Positions 35,945 to 44,719 of a DNA stretch of 64,000 nt are shown piece after piece. The notes beneath the pieces are model-generated. The model saw only the letters and a program-made list of their open reading frames with translations. It was not told the DNA's origin and did not search any database. The position numbers and the translations under genes are program-made. This DNA comes from Pseudomonadota bacterium. Its GTDB lineage: Bacteria; Pseudomonadota; Alphaproteobacteria; Rhizobiales; Hyphomicrobiaceae. The stretch spans positions 1 to 64,000 of the forward strand of contig JAFECG010000018.1 of assembly GCA_018242215.1 (NCBI GenBank). The letters are read 5' to 3'. The stretch's first letter is position 1; every line of letters starts with the position of its first letter.

Positions 35945-36514
35945 GTGTCACCTCGTGGAGACGGAACTACATCATATTCATCATCAAACGCGGTAATACG
36001 AAGATCAGTTGCCTTTGCCCCTTGTCTCTGGGATCGCGGCTTGCGGTCCGCCTAGTAAGGAATATCATAGCCCCTTCGCCTCCAGAGCGCGCGAAAGCGG
36101 CCATTGCGGCTAGCCCGATCGCAGACTCTACACTTCCGCTTGGTTCTGCCAGTCTTTGTCTCGTTTCGTGCATTGCGCCGGAGCACCTGTGGAGGTTGTC
36201 CAAAAGCACGCAGGAAAGCGCGACGCATTCGGTCCCGATCACCAAAGCGATTGAGAACCTTCGCGTGAAGGCAGCACGATCCCTTATGGAGCAAAGCAGC
36301 TAATGCGTTGACACGGGATCTTTCAGGTACCTCTTGGTGGCGCGCCAGACAGGGTTCAGTGTAAAGAGCGCCAGGATCTTGTATCCGGGATCCCTCTTAT
36401 TGGCCTAGCCATTTAGTCTAGTGGGAGCGTTGTTCGCCGTCTTGGATATTTCCGCTCCGATACTACACGTCAGCATCGGCAACGAGCCGAAGTTTTGCTG
36501 GGTTGGGGGGCCCG
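35945..36514. other. Intergenic region with no recognisable gene
   Basis: Short open frames occur on both strands (for example 36052-36294 minus, arginine-rich with a CRVC pair), but none has a ribosome binding site or family resemblance. The stretch carries the divergent promoters of the radical SAM gene and the DUF3754 gene. Confidence 0.4.
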
Positions 36515-37840
36515 ATGTCGCTGAAACTTAGCCCAACTGAAAGGACGCAGGAAAACGACCGCGACCAATTTATTCCCGTCCGCAAGAGAGAACTCATTGC
36601 GGCGCTACTTCGGGATGGTCGGATGAATGACGCCTTTCGGCGCGAACAGTTCCGGCAACTCTGCCGCCTATTGGCGGCTATATTTCATTACGAATATTTC
36701 GAGTGGTTGGAAAAGTTGCGCGACGATTATCATTATTTCAATCCCGATACGCCGCTCGATGCTCGTTGCGGTCCAGAAGAGCTTGCCCAGGCAAGAATTG
36801 AGCTCCTCGATACTCTGGAGAAGGTCCTGAAAGGTGCCAACTACAAAGAAATATCGTTCGATGAGATTAAAAAAGCGCATGCGGATCGGCCAAGCCTGCG
36901 GGTCAAGATCGCGACGGCAACGGAAAGCTATCATCAAGTCAGATTTTTTCGGCGCGGGCACCGAAACGAGCCCAGGACTATTCGGAAATGGTTTGGCTTA
37001 TGCAAACGTCTTGTCGAAACGGGAGTATTTGACAACGTCATCCTCATGGTGACGGTGAAGCACGCAAGTGAAATCAATTCGCGGCGCCAGACCAAGGCGT
37101 TGCTCGCAAGTCAGCTGCGTCCAGGTTCGATTCTCATCAAGTATTTTCGCCAAATCGCCATCGCTGATTTGCACATGCTCTTTCCTAGAGTGCGTGTGGT
37201 GATGGGCCCCTATGACAAGATGACGATCGCCATACCAGCTTTGGCGGGCGGCCTCCCCCTTGTCGCCAATCTAATACCGACGCTTACAGTGCTTTTCCTC
37301 GTCGCAGGCTTCTACTTAGGGCTCACGGGGCCAGTTGAGCACGAACAGGTTGTGAAGGCGTTGGCAGCGCTCAGTGGTGTCGGCGCACTTGTAAGCCTCG
37401 TCATGACGCAACGACTGAAATACGAGCGTCTTTCGCTAAAGTACCAAAAGCTCATTTCCGACCACTGCTACTATCGAAATGTCAGCAACAATGCAGGCAT
37501 CTTCGATTATGTCGTGGGGACTGCTGAGGAGCAGGAATGCAAGGAAGCGTTTCTAGCGTATTATTTTCTCGCTATTTCCACCGACTGTCCTGATCAACCG
37601 ACACTCGACGGGCGCATTGAGGCGTGGCTTAAAGATACCTTCGGCTTCGACATCGATTTCGAGGTCGAGGACGCGCTCGCCAAACTTGAACGTTTAGGTC
37701 TCTTGGTGCGCGAGGGGGACAAGCTCTCCGTGGTGTCACCTAACGAAGCGCTGATCCTTCTCGACCAAAAGTGGGACAACTTCTTTCTTTTCGCGAACGA
37801 AGCAAGAAATCCTGCGCAAGAGCCAATCTCGGCCCAGTGA
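36515..37840 (+). CDS. DUF3754 (TMEM143-like) membrane protein
   Basis: A 441-residue protein. The first half is soluble and charged (REQFRQLCRLLAAIFHYEYF near residue 45). FDNVILMVTVKHASE and SILIKYFRQIAIADLHMLFPRVRV match DUF3754, a family shared with plant and animal TMEM143. Two hydrophobic segments follow (PLVANLIPTLTVLFLVAGFY and VVKALAALSGVGALVSLVM), then KYQKLISDHCYYRNVSNNAG, a strongly conserved family segment, and a winged-helix-like tail. No function is established for the family. An in-frame ATG at 36503 would add four residues. Confidence 0.8.
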   Translation: MSLKLSPTERTQENDRDQFIPVRKRELIAALLRDGRMNDAFRREQFRQLCRLLAAIFHYEYFEWLEKLRDDYHYFNPDTPLDARCGPEELAQARIELLDTLEKVLKGANYKEISFDEIKKAHADRPSLRVKIATATESYHQVRFFRRGHRNEPRTIRKWFGLCKRLVETGVFDNVILMVTVKHASEINSRRQTKALLASQLRPGSILIKYFRQIAIADLHMLFPRVRVVMGPYDKMTIAIPALAGGLPLVANLIPTLTVLFLVAGFYLGLTGPVEHEQVVKALAALSGVGALVSLVMTQRLKYERLSLKYQKLISDHCYYRNVSNNAGIFDYVVGTAEEQECKEAFLAYYFLAISTDCPDQPTLDGRIEAWLKDTFGFDIDFEVEDALAKLERLGLLVREGDKLSVVSPNEALILLDQKWDNFFLFANEARNPAQEPISAQ

Positions 37841-37866
37841 ACAGGGCCGCCATGCGGTCTCGTCAA

Positions 37867-38739
37867 TCAAGCAAGAAAGCCTGCAGCGGCACCCAAAATC
37901 AGCATGAGACCCATAAGCGCTCGATAAATCACGAAAGGCCAAGACGAAAAGTTTTCCAGAATGCGCAGCAATCCCCAGATTGCGAAAAAGGCCGCGATGG
38001 TGCCGGAGAGTAATCCAACCGCAAGTACTGACCACGCGTGGGCATCAAAATGCGCTTTGTGAAGTTCCCAAAGCTCTTTCAAACCGGCTAGCATAATGGC
38101 TGGTAGACCGAGCAGAAATGAAAAGCGCGCGGCTTCCACACGCGTGAAGCCGAGCAAGAGTGCCGCGGTGAACGTAGATCCGGAGCGCGATACACCGGGA
38201 ACGAGGGCGCCGACCTGTGCGATACCTACCAAGAGCGCGTCGGCGAGTTTCACATTTTCCAACGTGCGGATGTGCCGCGCCAAAATTTCGGCCAATCCCA
38301 GCAGCAACGCCATGACGATTGATGAAACTCCGATGACATAAAGGCTGCGAACAGGTGAGTGACATGCGTTGAGCATGGGCGAAAGTAGCGCTCCCGCCAA
38401 GGCGATCGGGATCGTTGCGATTCCGATCCACAACACCAGCTGCAGTTCTCGATTATCCCAGTGACGCTCCTGGATTGCGCGTGCGGCGCCGACAGCCAGT
38501 GATCTGACATCCAACCAAAAGTAGCTCACGATCGCGGCCAATGCTGCAAGCTGCATCGACGCGGAAAAGGCAGCGCCGGGATCCGGCCAGCCGAACAAGG
38601 CTGGCACGACTCGCATGTGCGCACTTGAAGAGATCGGCATCAACTCGGTAATACCTTGTACAATACCCAAGGCCGCGACTTTGCCGTATCCCAGTGCGAC
38701 AAAGCCGACGTCCACTCCTTGATGGCAGGCGTCACTCAC
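37867..38739 (-). CDS. uppP: Undecaprenyl-diphosphatase UppP (BacA)
   Basis: A 290-residue membrane enzyme that dephosphorylates undecaprenyl diphosphate and so recycles the lipid carrier for peptidoglycan; extra copies raise bacitracin resistance. GIVQGITELMPISSSAHMRV near residue 25 is the first catalytic motif, with Ala replacing the usual Gly in SSSGH, and GVSRSGSTFTAAL is the second. About eight hydrophobic segments follow the usual pattern. I prefer GTG 38739, preceded by GAGGG; an ATG at 38844 is far from family sequence. Given its accessory neighbourhood, this is probably not the main copy. Confidence 0.88.
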   Translation of the reverse strand: MSDACHQGVDVGFVALGYGKVAALGIVQGITELMPISSSAHMRVVPALFGWPDPGAAFSASMQLAALAAIVSYFWLDVRSLAVGAARAIQERHWDNRELQLVLWIGIATIPIALAGALLSPMLNACHSPVRSLYVIGVSSIVMALLLGLAEILARHIRTLENVKLADALLVGIAQVGALVPGVSRSGSTFTAALLLGFTRVEAARFSFLLGLPAIMLAGLKELWELHKAHFDAHAWSVLAVGLLSGTIAAFFAIWGLLRILENFSSWPFVIYRALMGLMLILGAAAGFLA

Positions 38740-39348
38740 TTTTCCCTCGCTAAGTTCGCGTCGAGCCCCAGATCGGCAAACAGAGCCAGAACTGCTTGGC
38801 CGGGATCGACGTTGGAACACGATTTGGTGAGCAGTTCGACACACCTGGTTAGTCTAGTTCAAGTGGGCGAACCTCAATTTCGTTGATGTATTCACTTATT
38901 CCGTCACCTTGTTATTTCGTCACCTTGTCGGCCGCGATGTCGCGCACGCGCATCAGGCCAAGGGCTCGTCCGTGATGCGGCAGGTCGTCAGCGGCGATGT
39001 TATCAAACGAGCCGAATTGGCTCGCTAGCGCCCGGTGTGCACTCGGCGATGCGATCGCGGTCTCGCCGTGTTGATCGCCATCGAATGAAAGAAGCGGTCA
39101 ATTGGAGATCGACGTCCGCGGGGTTCTGAGAACTCGTGCGGCGCTATTTCGGCATCCGAAATCGGCAGCTTGCGGTTCGGAGGGAAGACGTTCGGTCAGA
39201 TAATCGTATTGCGCAGCTTGGAACTTGCTTCGGGCATGATCGGGCAAAAATTCAATGAATTCCGCGTGCGATGGAGCGCAAGATGTATTCGTCTGGCCTA
39301 TCTGATCGGAGAGAGAGGGGTAAGTTAGGCATAGGCGGTGCGCGCGAA
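38740..39348. other. Gene-poor region, possible gene remnant at 38900-39100
   Basis: On the minus strand about 58 codons (roughly 39099 down to 38924) are open with plausible protein-like composition (ASQFGSFDNIAADDLPHHGR) but have no start codon until near the end and follow an in-frame stop; this could be the tail of a lost gene. TCGTCACCTTGT occurs twice in tandem near 38903-38930. Nothing else is identifiable. Confidence 0.3.
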
Positions 39349-40506
39349 CTATGGTCGTGTCGCGCAACATTGAGAGACGCGCGCCTCACACGTCTCTCTG
39401 ATTGCCCCAGAATTACCAGCGTCCGCGATTGACGTTAGCCAATGAGGATGCATCTCGTCGTCATCGACGAGATCACACGCGAGCTCGGCAAGTGTCTTCA
39501 TCGCATCTCGGGGAAGACATTCCGGTATCGAGAACCGATTCATATCCGCCCAGATCTTCGACCAGAGACGCGCGGTGTTCCACGGATTATATCCGCCGCC
39601 GCCCAAAATGATCGCACGGTTCGATAGCTTCACGCATTCTGCGACGACCGACGTCAGCGCATAATTGCTGAGGTGCATGGACGTCAGAGGATCGCCAAAA
39701 AGAGCATCCGCGCCGCATGTGATGACGACTGCCTCCGGAGTCAGCCTCTGAAGCCAACGTCTGTTGATCTCGTGGAAAATATAAAGATATTCGCTGTCGT
39801 TGATATATTTCGGTAGCGGAACATTGATCGTTCGCGGTCCATGAATGTCGTCGAGTCCGCCAGTGCCAGGCCACCGTCCTTCCTCATGTAGGGATAGAAG
39901 ATGGACGCGCGGGTCAGAGGAGAATGCAATCTCGACGCCATCTCCGTGGTGAGCATCGAGGTCAACGTAAAGTACGGATTCGAGGCCGGCGTCGAGAAGG
40001 CGAAGAATTGCGAATACCGGATCGTTCGAATAGCAAAAGCCGGATGCGCGATCTGCTCTTCCGTGATGGGTGCCACCGCCGGGATGAAACGGAAGGAATC
40101 CTTCAAGCGCTAAATCCGCGGCAAGAATAGATCCGCCAACGCTTGCGCAGATCCGTTCCCATAAGCCGTCGAAGACTGGACATTCCATCGATCCGATATT
40201 GTAGCGCTCACGCGCCTCCCGATCGACGACCGTCGTGCGCGCACATTTTTCGAGAGCATCAAGATAGTCGCTCGCATGGAAGCGTGCGAGTACGGCGCGA
40301 TCGGCAAGAGGCGCTTCACGGATGTCCTGCCCTTCCAGCCAACCCAATGCCGCACATGTGTCTAAAAAGGCGGCGTGCCTCATAATGGAAAGCGGGTGAT
40401 GTTTTCCAAACCCCGGATTTGAGAAGGCCGGATGCGTGATAAGGACCGGCGCTTTGTAGGTGCCGGTTGCAAACGCGAGTTCGTCAAGACCTCCGCTCGA
40501 CAGCAT
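39349..40506 (-). CDS. Histone deacetylase/acetoin utilisation (AcuC)-like amidohydrolase
   Basis: A 385-residue zinc hydrolase of the arginase/deacetylase superfamily. PFHPGGGTHHGRADRASGFCYSND holds the tandem histidines, LYVDLDAHHGDG the metal-binding Asp-x-His, TCGADALFGDPL the third metal ligand, and GGGGYN the transition-state-stabilising Tyr. Bacterial members deacetylate small amides such as polyamines, or proteins. I chose ATG 40506 (MLSSGG) because upstream in-frame sequence overlaps the next gene. It shares its strand with the small gene upstream, 76 bp away. Confidence 0.9.
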   Translation of the reverse strand: MLSSGGLDELAFATGTYKAPVLITHPAFSNPGFGKHHPLSIMRHAAFLDTCAALGWLEGQDIREAPLADRAVLARFHASDYLDALEKCARTTVVDREARERYNIGSMECPVFDGLWERICASVGGSILAADLALEGFLPFHPGGGTHHGRADRASGFCYSNDPVFAILRLLDAGLESVLYVDLDAHHGDGVEIAFSSDPRVHLLSLHEEGRWPGTGGLDDIHGPRTINVPLPKYINDSEYLYIFHEINRRWLQRLTPEAVVITCGADALFGDPLTSMHLSNYALTSVVAECVKLSNRAIILGGGGYNPWNTARLWSKIWADMNRFSIPECLPRDAMKTLAELACDLVDDDEMHPHWLTSIADAGNSGAIRETCEARVSQCCATRP

Positions 40507-40582
40507 CACGTCCTCACGAAAAAAAATAACAGACCGGGCAAATTCGGATCGGCACGGTTTATGCGTCGATGCAGCGCCATTC

Positions 40583-40936
40583 TCAATCGGGTTTTGGAAC
40601 GCGCGAAAGGCAGCCAATCAAAAGATGCAGACGCGAAGCGGTGAAGGTATTCCACGCCATTTCCAGGTTCTCGTTGTTGGCGGCTGTAGGATCTGCGCAG
40701 CAGGCATAAAACGACTCAAGAAATGGGTCCAAAGCGTCTTTCAGCTCCCATGTCCGCGCATCCATGTGCGTCCAGCCGACCTTCGTACCTTCTTTGTTGA
40801 AGGTTTCCCTATCTTTCGCGGTTCTCGACAATTCGAGGAGACGTTGAAGGCGAACGATATCTTCCTTGATCAGAGCGGCGCGGAAAAGGCTTTCTTCTGT
40901 TCGTGCTGCCGCCTCAAGCCGATCGATCAATTCCAT
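40583..40936 (-). CDS. Hypothetical small helical protein
   Basis: A 117-residue, largely helical protein (MELIDRLEAAARTEESLFRAAL) without membrane segments or a signal. Codon use fits a real gene, and GGAGG lies six bases upstream of ATG 40936, which favours this start over ATG 40957. No family is recognised. It precedes the deacetylase-like gene on the same strand and may form an operon with it. Confidence 0.6.
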   Translation of the reverse strand: MELIDRLEAAARTEESLFRAALIKEDIVRLQRLLELSRTAKDRETFNKEGTKVGWTHMDARTWELKDALDPFLESFYACCADPTAANNENLEMAWNTFTASRLHLLIGCLSRVPKPD

Positions 40937-41094
40937 CCCGTCCTCCGATTGGATCAAAGATTTCGCACGCGTCGCGGGATCGGCTGACTGTGACGGAGCT
41001 TTCGCCTTTACCTATCTGCAGCTATCGTCGAACGGTTTTCGACGGGATTGAATCTGAGCTTAGCCCAGTATCCGGCTGGTGCGCGTTATCGACT

Positions 41095-41799
41095 TCATGC
41101 CTTTCGTTCGGCAATCGCAAACTCATCATGAAAATTTGACATGACGGCACTCGCCACCATTTCGGCGGTCGTTCTTGCATCGAATTTCTCGCATAAGGCC
41201 GCGCAATCGCTTGAGATGAGCGTCGATGAAATGTTGAGTTTCGTCGCGATCTCCGGAGGATCAAATCCGCTAATGAGAAGGCCGAGTACATTCTTCTCGC
41301 GTCGGGTAAGGCGGCGGCGATGCGTGCTTTCCTTTACGTTCCGGTCTCTACCCTTGGCGCGCCCGAGCCGCTGCCGCATAAAGGGGTGGCGATTTATTTT
41401 CGCAAATGCGATCTGTCGCAAGAGGTCGTCAGAAATCCACGTCTCTCCCCGGCTAGCAGCCAGGACCGCTGCAACAAAATCCGTCGGCCCGTTATTTTTG
41501 CTGATGAACCCTTTGGCGCCATAGTCGATGGCTTGCATCGCAACGCGTACTTCGTCGGTCATACAAAACACAACAATCCGAGTCTTTGGCTTTTTCGCCA
41601 TGAACTTGCGGACGAAATCGAGCCCTGACCCGTCGGGCAGATCGACATTTATAACCATTACGTCGGGATGATGCTCGGCGATGAGTGACCGCGCCTCTGC
41701 AATCGTCTTCGCTTCCAGCACGATGCTCGCGCAGTCGGCGAGGAGCTGGCGGTATCCGGAAACGACGATGGGATGATCTTCAATAACCAGAACTTTCAT
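41095..41799 (-). CDS. Orphan NarL/LuxR-type response regulator
   Basis: A 234-residue response regulator. The receiver domain has VIEDHP at residues 5-10, the phospho-acceptor Asp53 in VINVDLPDGSG and Lys at about 100 in GAKGFISK. The C-terminal LuxR-type helix-turn-helix spans about 165-225 (LTRREKNVLGLLISG). The recognition helix SSTLISSDCAALCEKF is unusual. No histidine kinase is adjacent, so its partner is elsewhere. A small palindrome lies about 110-125 bp upstream. Confidence 0.88.
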   Translation of the reverse strand: MKVLVIEDHPIVVSGYRQLLADCASIVLEAKTIAEARSLIAEHHPDVMVINVDLPDGSGLDFVRKFMAKKPKTRIVVFCMTDEVRVAMQAIDYGAKGFISKNNGPTDFVAAVLAASRGETWISDDLLRQIAFAKINRHPFMRQRLGRAKGRDRNVKESTHRRRLTRREKNVLGLLISGFDPPEIATKLNISSTLISSDCAALCEKFDARTTAEMVASAVMSNFHDEFAIAERKA

Positions 41800-41907
41800 T
41801 TGGTCAGGTTCCCAAGGTCGTTCTCAATCTCGGCGGTCCGACATATTTGCGATGATGCGAGGCAAAGCAAATAGTTGATCCGCGATGGGAAATCCAAATT
41901 GAAAATT

Positions 41908-41923
41908 CGAATACGTCTATTCG
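41908..41923. promoter_or_regulatory. 16-bp palindrome upstream of the response regulator
   Basis: CGAATA and TATTCG are perfect 6-bp arms around CGTC in an A/T-rich stretch. It lies about 110 bp upstream of the response regulator start and 23 bp beyond the stop of the upstream metallo-hydrolase gene. It is a candidate operator or autoregulatory site. Confidence 0.35.
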
Positions 41924-41945
41924 TATATAGAATTGATCTAGAGCT

Positions 41946-42887
41946 TCAAGCCTCCATTCTTAGATTGCTGGTCGCAGAACGGAGCTGGATTATCTCGCCA
42001 AGCCCCGCATAGAGCCTGTTTTTGCCGAAGGCCTCGGAGAGAGCCGCAAAGGTCGGCTCGCCCGTGCAGTGGCCGGGAGCGATTCCTTTCACCCGATATT
42101 TTTCTTTCAAGAGTATAATCATATCGGCAATCTCGCTGTCAGAAGCGGCAGCGAAATGGAGCCCTCCGACGATCATCAAGATGCGCTCATCGATCTTAGA
42201 GGCCACATCAAGGATCCGAGCAATGCCGGGATGAGAGCATCCGACGATCAGGACGATTCCCTCCTCGGTTTGAATTGCGAGGGAAATCTCGTGAAGGTCA
42301 TGAGGTCCCCCTTGCTCAGTACCCAAGGCAATGAGGTGGACGCCCGGTGCAACCTTCATTGTGCGATCGATCGCCGTAATATTTGCCTTCGACCACAGTG
42401 AACCGAATATCATTTCCGCTGGGGGCGTTCCTCCATAATATCGCTGCTCTACCGGCAGCGATCCCATCTTTCGATAGAAGGTGGATGGCAGCGACGATCC
42501 GAATATTCCAAAGCTTTCCTTTGGCGCGTAGATTTTCACTCCCGGATTGACCGCAATGAGATGAGAAATACCGTTTACGTGGTCGGTATGACGGTGCGAA
42601 ATGACCGCAAAATCAACATCGGTTAGATCGATCTCCAACGTATCGACGTTGTGCTGGAACACGAACCGGTCTTTGCCGGTATCGAACAAAATCCGATGGC
42701 CGCCGATTTCGACCAGGGCGGCGTATCCCCAGTCCTTGGCAAGGTTCGCCTTCCGACCGAAAGCGTCATAGATGATCGTCACACGCGCGACTTGGTCGGC
42801 GGCTGATGCCCGAGTTGGCCCCACCATCGTGCTCCAAGCAAGAAATGTCGCCAACGTCCGGAGATAGAGAAAGAAGGACTGGCCCAC
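41946..42887 (-). CDS. Exported metallo-beta-lactamase-fold hydrolase
   Basis: A 313-residue protein with a signal peptide (LYLRTLATFLAWSTMVG, cut near ASA) and an MBL domain. SHRHTDHVNG is the zinc-binding HxHxDH motif, VGCSHPGI and GGLHF and APGHCTG hold the remaining ligands. The order resembles the MBL group annotated as dihydropterin-aminobenzene phosphate synthase-like proteins, though this assignment says little about its substrate. Not a typical class B beta-lactamase. It ends about 150 bp before the response regulator start on the same strand. Confidence 0.82.
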   Translation of the reverse strand: MGQSFFLYLRTLATFLAWSTMVGPTRASAADQVARVTIIYDAFGRKANLAKDWGYAALVEIGGHRILFDTGKDRFVFQHNVDTLEIDLTDVDFAVISHRHTDHVNGISHLIAVNPGVKIYAPKESFGIFGSSLPSTFYRKMGSLPVEQRYYGGTPPAEMIFGSLWSKANITAIDRTMKVAPGVHLIALGTEQGGPHDLHEISLAIQTEEGIVLIVGCSHPGIARILDVASKIDERILMIVGGLHFAAASDSEIADMIILLKEKYRVKGIAPGHCTGEPTFAALSEAFGKNRLYAGLGEIIQLRSATSNLRMEA

Positions 42888-43573
42888 AATGAGGGCAGGC
42901 GAATTTACATATTATATTATTGAATGATTTTTATTCGCAGATTTTATGTCTCATCTTCGATCATAGCCATCTCTCGTCCTCACAAAGCCATGGGAGGTTC
43001 GCGACGATCGCGCCGGCCGGCGGCTGATCAGGGCTTCGATGAAGGACGGACGGGATTTCATCATGCGGTCTCCGGTGGCGAATCCCGGCGCTTATTCAAA
43101 TCCGGTATTCTGGCAATTCCAATACGCCGCCAAATGGCGCCGAAATCGGCTCCCACGCCGGATCACATTCTGCCGCGGCAAACCACAATATAAAAAAGCC
43201 GAAATTGGCCGGGATATAAATCGGCAATTATTCGAGCGATGGCGGATACGAAAAGAGACGACTGCTGGATGGGTTTTCCCAGGTCCAAGCCCTTCTCCCC
43301 GACGTCCTCTGAAAGACACTCGGCGAGGCGGTGAAGGTGCTTAGGTGACCCCCCAAGCGACCGCCGTGTTTGCCAGACGCAAAGGGAATAGTTGTTGTTT
43401 TTCAGATGCGTGCGGAAGGAATTGGAATCATTCCCTCTCCGCCACGAGGCGGCGCCGGACAAGGACTGGGTCCTTTGTAAGTTGCTGGACAGAGCGCGAA
43501 GCGGGCTTGCCGGCAGGGCTTTGAGCTACTTATCTTTCACCGACGCTGACTTGGTGGTTTAGGAGAAAATCCG
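42888..43573. other. Intergenic region containing a tRNA-Ser 3' end remnant
   Basis: No supported gene in about 690 bp. The only identifiable item is the 23-base tRNA-Ser-like segment at 43422-43444, described separately. Open frames here lack ribosome binding sites. Confidence 0.45.
43422..43444 (+). repeat. Degenerate copy of the tRNA-Ser 3' end (candidate second attachment site)
   Basis: 20 of 23 bases match the T loop to CCA of tRNA-Ser(CGA) at 20140-20162, with 13 identical at the end (43432-43444). The T loop reads TTGGAAT in place of TTCGAAT, and no other tRNA arms are visible upstream, so it is not a working tRNA. The two copies are in direct orientation and bracket 23.3 kb. Confidence 0.5.
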
Positions 43574-43711
43574 ATGAACTACTATTCGCATTCGGGAAAC
43601 TTTTACTCACCGGGACCCAACAGGACGGGCGCAATCTACAGCGCTCTAAGCGTAGTCATTTTTCTGGCTCTGCTCGCCTTTGGAATTGTCTCGACCTACG
43701 GCGTTGGTTGA
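43574..43711 (+). CDS. Small single-span membrane protein
   Basis: A 45-residue protein with a polar, aromatic N-terminus (MNYYSHSGNFYSPGPNR) and a membrane segment (ALSVVIFLALLAFGIVSTYG). AGGAGA lies seven bases before the ATG, so translation is plausible. No family is recognised. It is convergent with the cytochrome c gene. Confidence 0.6.
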   Translation: MNYYSHSGNFYSPGPNRTGAIYSALSVVIFLALLAFGIVSTYGVG

Positions 43712-43717
43712 ACACGT

Positions 43718-44236
43718 TTAGGGATTGGGGGCGGCTGTCCAGGTCCGGTAGTCGGCTTCCGAGACCTTCGGGATGGCTTTCACGAACGCCGCGATGTGCC
43801 AGATTTCATCGTCAGTCAAACCTGCTTTTTCAAAGCTCGGCATCCCCGTCATGCGAATGCCGTTCTTGATGACCCAAAAGATTCTACCCGCACTTGCGCC
43901 CTTCGCGACATCTTTCAAGTCCGGCGGATCAGGATTGAGCCCCTCCGAGAACTTGGCCCATTTGGCGCCAGGTGCTCCGTGGCAATTGACGCAGCCGGCG
44001 GTGGCGAAGTTGCGTGCGCCTTGTTGAATCACGGTCTGATCATCGAGTGCGAAGGGCGGCTTGGCATGGTCCTCGTGTCGCGCGATGGATGCGCGCCGCG
44101 TCTCCATGAGTGCCCATTTGACAGGCGCCGCTTCGTCTACAGCCGCAGCGACATTGTAGAATCCTCCAAGAAAATAAACACCTGTGAGGATTGCGAAGAT
44201 GATCGCCAGGGCACCTATAGCTCCAAGGAAACGCAT
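43718..44236 (-). CDS. Membrane-anchored monohaem cytochrome c
   Basis: A 172-residue cytochrome c. An N-terminal hydrophobic segment (IGALAIIFAILTGVYFLGGF) is probably an anchor. CVNCH near residue 82 binds haem covalently, and the methionine in TGMPSF near 130 is the expected sixth ligand. The size and layout fit an electron carrier domain facing the periplasm, related to cytochrome cbb3/c-class I proteins. No oxidase or dehydrogenase gene is adjacent, so its partner is unknown. Confidence 0.88.
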   Translation of the reverse strand: MRFLGAIGALAIIFAILTGVYFLGGFYNVAAAVDEAAPVKWALMETRRASIARHEDHAKPPFALDDQTVIQQGARNFATAGCVNCHGAPGAKWAKFSEGLNPDPPDLKDVAKGASAGRIFWVIKNGIRMTGMPSFEKAGLTDDEIWHIAAFVKAIPKVSEADYRTWTAAPNP

Positions 44237-44336
44237 GTGGGCCTCCGATCTAGATGATGCATAAACATACCCCGCAACTTAGCGGTGCACCAGTCTCGGA
44301 ACGATAGGGGATGTCTGGGCCCTAACGGAGATGCCC

Positions 44337-44404
44337 AAAAAAAAAGCGGGCGGTCAGCGCACTAGAGGCGGTCCGTGGAGCCGCCTCGCCTCTCGCGCGC
44401 TGAC
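44337..44404 (-). terminator. Nested hairpin followed by a T-run
   Basis: GTCAGCGC/GCGCTGAC (44353-44360 with 44397-44404) encloses GAGGCGG/CCGCCTC (44365-44371 with 44381-44387). On the minus strand the hairpin is followed, after seven bases, by nine T (complement of 44337-44345). It lies about 130 bp after the stop of the small exported gene at 44531 and could end that message or a small RNA. Confidence 0.55.
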
Positions 44405-44530
44405 GAGCGACCTTTGACAAGTCGCGTTGCTATCATGCAAGGGAACGCCTTGAGGGGAAAGTCGGCCAGATAGCCGAGCGCCCCGGTGTGGCGCGCCGGT
44501 GTTTCCGATCACGCAGCGCGCACTGTCCGC

Positions 44531-44719
44531 CTAGGTGCTCGCGTCACGAGCGTCCATGCACTTTCCATTTTTCCAGTACATGAATTCTTTCTTGCAGATC
44601 TTACCTTTGGCGGATGCGTGATGTGAGGTGGCTTTCGTCGCCTTTGCCGCTTCGGCCGTTGAGCCGACCGCTATTCCGAGAACTGATGCGATGGCTAAAG
44701 CCACAACATATCGCTTCAT
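44531..44719 (-). CDS. Small exported cysteine-pair protein
   Basis: A 62-residue precursor with a clear signal peptide (MKRYVVALAIASVLGIAVG, cut near AEA) and a mature part of about 38 residues: a lysine/histidine-rich start, then CKKEFMYWKNGKC. The two cysteines probably form a disulfide. GGGAGG lies upstream of ATG 44719 on the minus strand, which makes the longer in-frame start at 44758 unlikely. A similar small protein is encoded at 44992-45186. Function unknown. Confidence 0.7.
   Translation of the reverse strand: MKRYVVALAIASVLGIAVGSTAEAAKATKATSHHASAKGKICKKEFMYWKNGKCMDARDAST

Noticed and set aside
36052-36294. Arginine-rich open frame that looked like a DNA-binding remnant
   Set aside because: No start context or known motif beyond a single CxxC; could be chance.
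20163-43421. Integrase or transposase genes inside the proposed island
   Set aside because: None was recognisable among the coding frames, so the island idea rests only on the repeat and content.
43290-43444. Possible complete second tRNA-Ser or tmRNA gene
   Set aside because: Only the last 23 bases resemble tRNA-Ser; acceptor 5' strand, D arm, anticodon arm and a tag-peptide frame are not present.
43163-43462. Minus-strand open frame covering the tRNA-Ser remnant
   Set aside because: It has no ribosome binding site and no family resemblance, and overlaps the non-coding remnant.
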